DNA of 64,000 nt from Paracentrotus lividus (taxonomy: Eukaryota; Echinodermata; Echinoidea; Camarodonta; Echinidae), in the NCBI GenBank assembly GCA_940671915.1, contig CALNVZ010003426.1:11340342-11404341 (forward strand), written 5' to 3'. The position numbers and the translations under genes are program-made. Under the pieces are notes generated by a model, which did no database searches, had not been told where the DNA came from, and saw nothing but the letters and a program-made list of their open reading frames with translations. Positions within the stretch are counted from its first letter, which is position 1; every line of letters begins with the position of its first letter. Shown here piece by piece: positions 57,060 through 64,000 of the stretch.

Positions 57060-57425
57060 CTTTTTGAAAATTATATCCATGTATAACCATGGCGTCTGGT
57101 GAATAACACACAAACACAAGCCACACACACCCTCAAACCCTCGCACTCTCTCACACTTGCACACACACACAACACACACACACACACCGACACACACACA
57201 CACACCACACACACTCATATTTTAAGGTCCGCCTGAACTTTTGAAAATTATGTTCATGCAACCATGGGTATGGTGAATAAACAAAAGAACAAGCCACACA
57301 CACACACACACACACCATCTCTCTCTCTCCTCTCTCCTTACACACCTTCTCGACACTCACCTTCAAAAACACCCCCCCCCAAACACACATACACACATTT
57401 TATAAAGTCACCCATATCCCCTTCC
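57060..57425. repeat. CA-rich tandem duplication in the left arm of element J
   Basis: Two copies of a block with TGAAAATTAT, CATG.ATAACCATGG and GGTGAATAA followed by (CACA)n and CT-rich sequence. The right arm has only one such block (61655-61800), so the duplication happened after the palindrome formed. Cys/Val frames over it are artefacts. Confidence 0.75.
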
Positions 57426-58189
57426 CCCTGTCTTGGCACGGAAAAATGTTAGATTATTTTGTTCTGCTCGTGAGTTTTGTGTATTTAAACTAAGTTAGCC
57501 CGACATCAGTGTCTAATGAACAACAATATTAAGCCCCTTGTAAATGTTGACATTTCTTATAAGCACTTTCTTCCGAAATGTGATCGCGATTAAAAATCTA
57601 CACGTTAATCATTGACTGATAGCTCCGCCCCATGAGTATCATTTAAATTGAATAGACATTAACGAATTCGATGGAAAGAGTTTAAAATTGACCAGGAAAA
57701 CCTATATTAAAAATTCCTACCATTTCTAGGGATGGCATCACTTTGTCATCATTGATTCATACCCCTTTTCAAAGGAATGTCCTAGTTTGAATACCCTCAG
57801 GTCTTCACATTTGAGCGATCTGTCACTGTGTTATCTTCCATATCTCTGCCTCCTTCCCTTCCCAAACCTCTTAAAAGAAAAAAAAAAACATAACAAACAA
57901 ATCATTATGTTAGACAGCAAAGTGACAATGCTATTTTTAAATGTGTTAACCCGCAGATCTTGCAATGGTTATAAAGATATTGGAAAAATCTTTAATTAAG
58001 TTCTTAATTGTCCGTAATTTGTTATCGGGTATAGTTTAGGTTCATATCTTCGATGTGATGTATCGTTCTTTAGGTTATTGTTCCAAACCGGCCTGTAGAT
58101 TGACCATAGGCACATGGAAAAGGGTAGTGCATGCTTTTGCATGCTCACTTTCACAGTCTCTTCCTGAGCCAGTCCTTTCACTGAGATCA

Positions 58190-58710
58190 CTTTCATTGAG
58201 TTCACTCTCAGGGTCGGCTCTGCATCATCTGTATTGACAATTTCTTAAAGTATATCCACAGATTTCTCAGGCATTACACTCTTATCCCCCACTTGGGCTT
58301 TAAGATCTGGTTTCTATTGCCCAGCCACATCCATCTATTTAAGAAATTGTCAATACAGAACAAATTTTGTCTAGAGAGTTCTATTGTAGTACATTAATGT
58401 GCAAGCTTCCAGATTCTTGCCTGAAAGTAAACATTGACGCACATGCTGTTCTAGGACGCTTCTGCATAAAGGCCGTATGCCAAAGCAAAGTATTTTCTTC
58501 TTCTGTAATACTTGTCCACCACATTATTCAGCTTCACGATATTCTTGTTCCCATACAATCTGTTGATTACATCTCTCATTTCATTGCAACTGCCCAAGCT
58601 CCTCCATCACGATGACATACACCTTGAATTACCCTGCATGATCTTGATCCTCGGACATTCAATTTTCCTTTAATGCACTTGTTGCTATTACAGCCTGTAA
58701 TGCATTAAAG
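58190..58710 (-). pseudogene. Coding-like trace in element J, left arm
   Basis: Minus-strand reading shows NCQY, ADPESELNESDLS and further short pieces which correspond, in frame, to NCQYSDSESDPDSELSECDL on the plus strand of the right arm near 61035. Shared acidic residues suggest that both descend from a coding sequence of the ancestral element. Family not recognised; stops interrupt both. Confidence 0.3.
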
Positions 58711-60112
58711 ACTAATAAGGCAGACCAGTAACAAGATACAAGGCACATGGCAGAGGTAACATCAAATACAACATCTTCTGTTGTCTCTACCGGTCTCGAA
58801 GATCATGTTGATCCCTTCTAAGACCTTCTAATGACGTAGTATAATGAAGGAGGATGAAGAAGATGTCGAATTGGCTCCTCACCCTAACAACTGGAATCCC
58901 GTTTCTAGCGTACAAGATGTACAGCACGTGCAGCATGTAAGTTTCTTCCTGTGTAGAATTGCAACATATCTATTTTCGACACAAGTTTCCTTTTCCATCA
59001 GAGACTTAGAAAGACCAATTGTTGTGATGATGGTAACTTCATGAGGTGCCACAGTTACTGCTGAGGTTCAACTGCTTCAATCTCGTAAGAGAAGTCTTAC
59101 AAACTGCACCTTGTTGTCATCATTCTTTCCAATCCTTTGCATCTTTGTCAATGTTTTTCTTCACCCAACTCAGGTTGTCACTGACGCCTCGTTGCATCTT
59201 CTCTACACCTTTCACAGACTCTCTCTGGTAGATGTCGGTATTACATTGTAAGCACAATTGTTGCTTGAAGGGCAGAGATGATACTATTTTTGGAAATATC
59301 CCCGAAGGTGGCTGGATTTCAAGTAGAGTGAGGGATACACATTCCATCTTCAGTGAACTTAGCCTCCTGGATCATCAGTAACTTTGCATATGAAGGAAGA
59401 GAAACCTTTGGATTTGTCTTTTTGGCAAGAAATCAATCTGTTAAAGTTACTGATCCAAGTTAGGCTATCTTCACTGAAGATGGCATGCGTATCCAATACT
59501 CACGTGAAATCTCAGCCACCTCAGGGAAATTCCCAACTAGATCTCTGCCCCTTCAGTTAATAGTTGTGCTGTAGACTGACATGTACAAAGACGAGTCGAT
59601 GAAGGGGCAGTAGAGAAATCGACAGGGCGTCAGTAAACAAACTGATTTCGGTGAAACAAAGAGGCTAAACGACTGACAGTTTCTTCCAATGATGACAACA
59701 AGTGCCATTGTAAGACTTCTATAAGGAGAGAAGCAGTTGTCCTCCAGCAGAAACTCTGTCAGTCATGAAGTTATCCATCATTGCGACAAATTGGTCTTTC
59801 ACCTAATCCTGTATGGAAGGAAACTTGTGTCCTACTAGATGTGTGCATTCTACACACCCCGGAAGAAACTTACTCCCGTGTAGTGCTGTACATCGTGTAC
59901 GCTAAGAAGCCATATATTAAGTTTGTTAGAGAGGATCCCCGATCCCGACATCTTCTTCATCCTCCCTCCATTAATACTACGTCGTGTGAATGTCTTTAGA
60001 AGGAATCACCAACATGATCACGACGAGAAAGGCAAACATAAGGTGTTGTATGGCATGTTACCACCCTAGCCATGTCCGTTACATCTGGTTAATGGTCTGC
60101 CCTATTATCTTA

Positions 60113-60578
60113 AGGTTATGCAGTAACATGAGAATGATATTCAAATCACATTTATTTCGATTTAGCTTATTTTACCAATATAATTATAAACACATGTAGG
60201 TCAGTCTGGTATCTCTTCAAAATTGCAAGCTAATTGCTTGCTTTACCTTCGAGATATCAATGATTTTCATACTCAAATTTTATAAACCAACCGCGGAATG
60301 GTTTATAAAACCCTGTGCTTCTCCACATAGCACAAACATACACCATATTCGCTTGTATAGTACCCGTTCCTAGCAAAGCCTGCTGAGCTAGCCAGCAGGG
60401 GTTACTGGTGTTCAGCTGTATGCTGGCATTGTTTGTTACACTTTGTAAGGTAGTAAAATGACTTCCATTTGATCTGAAACTTTCAGTTAGTTTGTTTGTT
60501 ACTGTTGGAAACATAATATTTTATTAATCTTATCTGATTGCCTCTTAGTTTTTTGAAATTACTCAATCCTCTTTAAAG
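60113..60578 (+). mobile_element. MITE family I, copy 3, inserted in element J
   Basis: It matches 35069-35530 (GCAGTAACAT, CAGTCTGGTATCTCT, GAGATATCAATGATTTTCAT, GATCTGAAACTTTCAGTTAG). The mirror position in the left arm (58700-58730) reads straight through without it, which marks it as a later insertion. Confidence 0.85.
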
Positions 60579-61424
60579 CATTTACAGGCTGTAATAGCAC
60601 AAGTCATTAAAGGGAATTGAATGTCCGAGGAATTAAGAATGCAGCCGGTAATTCAAAGTATATTTCAACGGATGGAGGAGCTGGGCAGTTGACAATGAAA
60701 CGAACAGATGTTAATTTGACGATTGTAATGGGAAAAGAATATCGTGAAGCGAATAATCTTCCATTGATAACTTTGTCAGGCTAAGTTGTAGTGGACAAGT
60801 ACTACAGAAGAAGAAAACACCTTTGATTTTGGCACACACTTACTCATGGAGAAGCGGTTCTTGAGCAGCATGTGTGTCGATGTACTTTCAGGCAAGAATC
60901 TGGAAGCTTGCACAAATGTACCTAGTATACACATGCCTACACCAAACTCTCTAGACCATATTGGCCATCGGTTGGGGCAATAGAAACGAGATCATGAAAG
61001 CCAAGTTAGAACGGATGGAGTGTATGCCTGAGAAATTGTCAATACAGTGATTCAGAATCCGACCCTGATAGTGAACTCAGTGAATGCGATCTCATTGATA
61101 GGAGCTGCCAGAAAGTGGCTGTGAATGTGCCAATACTTTTTAAAGTTTAAATATAGACAGCAGAGGACTGCAAAATCATACTCATTAAACCAAAAAATAT
61201 TGAATCGAAGATACGAACTCACCACTATACCTGATGCAAATTACAGACCAATAAAGAACTGAATGTAAATGATTTTTTTCCAACATCTTTTTCACCATTG
61301 CAAGATCTGTGGTATACACATTTAAAAATGCATTGTCACTTTGTTGTCTTAACATAATAATTAATTTGTTATGTTTGTTTTTTCCTTTTTCGAGAGGAGT
61401 GGAAGGGAAGGAGGTAGAAATAAT

Positions 61425-61465
61425 GATGATGATGATGATGATGATGATACTAATAATAATAATAA
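61425..61465. repeat. GATGAT and ATAATA microsatellites
   Basis: (GAT)n followed by (AAT)n inside the right arm of element J; absent from the left arm. Confidence 0.9.
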
Positions 61466-62829
61466 AATTTACAAGACTCACTGGTGGTCGGGCTAACTTA
61501 TTCAAATACCATACTCACGAGCAAAACAAATAAATATGCTTATTACATCAACCGTATGTTTTGGCTAAATTTAGGGTTACCAAAATATTCTCATTTTTGT
61601 TGGTTGATTTTCCCGTGCCTGGGACAGGGGGAGGGGATTAGGGAGACTTAATAAAATATGAGTGTGTGTGTGTGTGTGTGTCTGGGTGTGTTTTTGAGGG
61701 TGTGTGCAAGGGTTTGAGGGTGTGTGTGAGCTTGTGTTTGTGTTTATTCACCCAGACACCATGGTTATACATGGATATAAATTTTCAAAAGTCATGGAGG
61801 TCCAATTTAACACATTTATCATGTAACTTTGATTCAATTCTTTGTTGTGTAGTCAGTTAGAAGATAATGGGTTGCTATGCCAAATTGATATTAAAAATAA
61901 TGTTTGCTTAGCACTGTTACCAGCCTAAACTATGGTGCAGTGGAGTGAACTGCACAATGGAATACATATTTGATGTGCTCAGAAACTTTTAATTGAAATC
62001 TTTTCTGAAATAACAAGATCTTAATAGCCTGTTGCTAGGGAGAATAAGTTACCTAGCAACCGTTGCTAAGATATATGTGTGTTACATATTAGCGCGGTCA
62101 TGTGTGCCATCAAAGTGACCTGACGAATCATTGCACATTGTTTATTATGTTTCTTAGCAAATTTTCTAAATCAAAAAAAGTTGATCTGTTAGTAGCTATT
62201 ACACATAGCCACAGCACACGTCGTACAGTAGGCAGACACTAATACAGGAAATGGCTACTTTTTGGTAAAAAATGGTCATGTAACGTTTTCGTAAAAAATG
62301 AAACGCTGCGCGGTCATGCGTGACAATTATGAGATGTTGTTATATGTCAAATGAAAGAGGAATAAATTCTCTTGAGCTCTGTTACATTATACTTTGGCTA
62401 ATTGCTCATCAAAATTAGTGACAGTAATTGAAACTTTGTTAATCAATATTTTAACCGAAAAGCGTTCTGCCAGAGGTCAAATTCTGTGACCTTTTGACCT
62501 CTCGTGACATTTACGTAACATTAATTTGCAAAATGTTTATATCCCATTGTAGCCCTATTCAAGACCAACATTTTGAGGGGTCACTTGCTTCATAAAAATG
62601 ATATCTTGGAAAGTTATTCATGGTTTTCTTTTTCATACCCTTAATATAAACCATTTCAGTGAGGAAAGTGGGCGTGGTCAAAAAACTCCATGGGGGGTCC
62701 CTCGGGAATGAGTTTTTTTTTTGTTAAACTCATTTTTCCGATTCACCAGACCCATAGCTACATGAGGATACCCATGGACATGAGTTGCAGGGGGGGTGCA
62801 GGGTTTCGACCCTAGACCATGGCCTATTA

Positions 62830-63136
62830 GTCTTCTTTCATTTTTTAAAACTTGGAAAAATGGATTATGCACCTGTCATCTTCATTTGCAATTTACTTAA
62901 TTATGCTTTACATTTATGATTCATGAAAGATATCAAGGTATACAGAAATTGTCGAGAACACCATATGGCTATGAATGACAAAATAACAATAAGGCCTACT
63001 ATTTTATCATACAGACAGGCTTTTAAAATCGAAATTGTGCTCATTCTTAACTAAGTTGCAATATTCATGAAAAAGGAGGGCATACGATTTTCAAACAAGG
63101 TTATTGAGTATGCTCCTGAATAATTTCTTTTTCACA
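62830..63136. other. No recognised feature
   Basis: AT-rich sequence between two mobile elements; no gene seen. Confidence 0.45.
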
Positions 63137-63484
63137 AGTGGCGGATCCAGGATTTCATTAGAGGGGGGGGCGGGGTGGGCCAAAATTTAGGTACACTCAA
63201 ATTTTTTTTCCGTCACACCAGGCGATTAAAAAGGTACATCTCATTTCATGTCACGCTGGCCGTGCGTTAAGAGAGAGAGAGAGAGGGGGGGGGGGTGGAA
63301 TTTTTGTTTTTGTTTTGGCCTTCGGCCATCAAGAAGGTCATCATGTACCGGCAAAAGGGGTAAGGTTACATTAGTCAATCAGGTCGACAATCCATTTCCC
63401 CCCTTTTTTTTTCTTTTGCCCCCTTTTTTTCATTTTTTTGGGGGGTGGGGGCGGGCCCGCTGGGCGCCCCTGGATCTGCGCCTG
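63137..63484. mobile_element. MITE with AAGTGGCGGATCCAGG ends
   Basis: AAGTGGCGGATCCAGGATTT at the left is matched by the inverted right end CCTGGATCTGCGCCTGTT. Runs of G and C near both ends mirror each other. The 88-codon frame 63248-63514 over it is an artefact. Confidence 0.65.
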
Positions 63485-63564
63485 TTCACTTTTAAGTTCA
63501 TCATTGCATTCTAACTTTAAAGTATATCACTGCATGTGTATTTGGATAAATGAGAGTAAGTAGA

Positions 63565-63720
63565 TGATGATGATAATAATAATAATAGTTACATTTATTT
63601 AGCGCTTAATACATAATATTCACCTTGGTGTTTCTAAGCGCTTTTTTAAATAATTAGTATTAACTAATTAATACCCGGCGTAGCTAGGCTACCCCGAAAG
63701 GCGCTCACAGCTTTAGAATT
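63565..63720 (-). repeat. Retroelement 3' tail with (ATT)n
   Basis: On the minus strand, a GAAAGCGC-like block, AAGCGCTTAGAAACACC and GCGCTAAATAAATGTAAC are followed by (TAT)n. This arrangement is the common tail of invertebrate SINE/LINE families. Confidence 0.5.
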
Positions 63721-63873
63721 GCTTCTCACCGGTACAAAAGATAGTACAAAAGCCATTAAAACGTTTTTAGGATAACTAGCCCTGTATAATTACTCCGCCA
63801 ATGATCTACCCCCTAACTCTACACCTAACCCTAAACCCTATTTCTCGGGGGTATTTGTCCAATGGGGGCATTT

Positions 63874-64000
63874 CATCAAAGGACTTGTCGGACGTTTTAT
63901 CCGACAAATTTGCTATTAGCCAATCAGATGCAAGCATTTCAGTAGTTTGTAACAGTTTGTCGGACAAAACGTCCGACAAGTCTTTTCATGAAACGCCCTC
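63874..64000. mobile_element. Short palindromic MITE, reaches the window end
   Basis: GGGGCATTTCATCAAAGGAC then TTGTCGGACGTTTTATCCG faces CGGACAAAACGTCCGACAAG then TCTTTTCATGAAACGCCC. About 127 bp with nearly complete arms; the last bases of the right end may be cut by the window. Confidence 0.8.

Larger units (their letters stand above)
56036..62826. mobile_element. Giant palindromic element, 6.8 kb (element J)
   Basis: The whole interval is one inverted repeat centred at about 59430. Outer ends TAGGCCATGGTCTAG and its inverted copy are flanked by TTA on both sides, compatible with a 3-bp target duplication of the PIF/Harbinger kind. Arm matches were found all along: GGTGAATCGGAAAAATGAGT (56117) with 62755; AAGTGACAATGC (57920) with 61330; AAGCTTCCAGATTCTTGCCT (58403) with 60910; TCCTCGGACATTCAATT (58650) with 60630; AAAGGAAACTTGTGTC-like blocks (58990 region) with 59815; CATCTTCAGTGAA (59345) with 59480. 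Arms differ by many substitutions and by indels. No intact gene; a faint acidic peptide (NCQY, SDPDSELSE) reads outward-to-inward in both arms. Confidence 0.85.

Noticed and set aside
57151-57396. Cys/Val-rich 81-codon frame
   Set aside because: Translation of CA/TG dinucleotide repeats.
56036-62826. Assembly foldback artefact as the explanation for the giant palindrome
   Set aside because: The arms are strongly diverged and have private insertions, whereas an artefact from one molecule would give nearly identical arms. Not fully excluded without reads across the centre.
63810-63845. Interstitial telomere repeat (CCTAACCCTAAACCCTA)
   Set aside because: Only about two and a half degenerate units; too short to call and common by chance next to mobile elements.
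1-64000. LTR retrotransposon, endogenous retrovirus or Polinton remains
   Set aside because: I looked for long direct terminal repeats and for protease, integrase, capsid or envelope traces and saw none; all retroelement traces are LINE, SINE or Penelope-type.

Overview
The window is AT-rich, intron-rich animal DNA crowded with repeats. The recognisable host genes are a carbonyl-reductase-like SDR gene, C-type lectin exons and an EGF exon. With the dense load of palindromic Tc1/mariner-type MITEs, RTE-like and Jockey/CR1-group LINEs, a Penelope-like fragment and a tRNA-derived SINE, this fits a marine invertebrate. An echinoderm is my best guess; hemichordate, lancelet or mollusc cannot be excluded. 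There are no operons and no prokaryotic signals.

Layout. 0-24 kb is almost entirely mobile DNA. It holds a foldback at 2.0-2.9 kb, a decayed RTE-like LINE (5.3-8.7 kb) sitting inside an older dispersed element, and a Jockey-type LINE fragment (12.5-13.3 kb). These are followed by a run of palindromic MITEs (13.3-15.9, 17.4-18.3, 19.3, 20.4 kb), a piggyBac-like element carrying a second element (21.3-22.4 kb), and a Tc1 transposon with opposed transposase remains (22.4-24.1 kb). 24-34 kb holds pieces of one or more C-type lectin/EGF genes: the second half of a lectin domain on the minus strand, the first half on the plus strand beyond an assembly gap (26976-27812), and an EGF exon on the minus strand. 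Among them lie hairpin-forming tandem arrays of two kinds, present in duplicate. 34-41 kb is repeats, including a Penelope-type GIY-YIG fragment. 41.0-47.0 kb is one 6-kb element bounded by inverted termini and carrying an internally deleted LINE.

48.8-54.3 kb is the one complete host gene: a five-exon minus-strand carbonyl reductase (CBR1-like) of about 313 residues. All four introns have GT-AG borders and compatible phases, and they are filled with MITEs, a SINE and duplicated segments.

56.0-62.8 kb is a single 6.8-kb palindrome whose two diverged arms meet at about 59.43 kb. It ends in matching TAGGCC termini flanked by TTA on both sides. It is the most unusual object here. 63.1-64.0 kb holds two more short inverted-repeat elements and a retroelement tail.

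Limits. All similarity calls were made by eye. Repeat copies differ by many single-base indels, which may be real decay or draft-assembly error, and element borders inside repeats are accurate only to tens of bases unless a terminal repeat is named.
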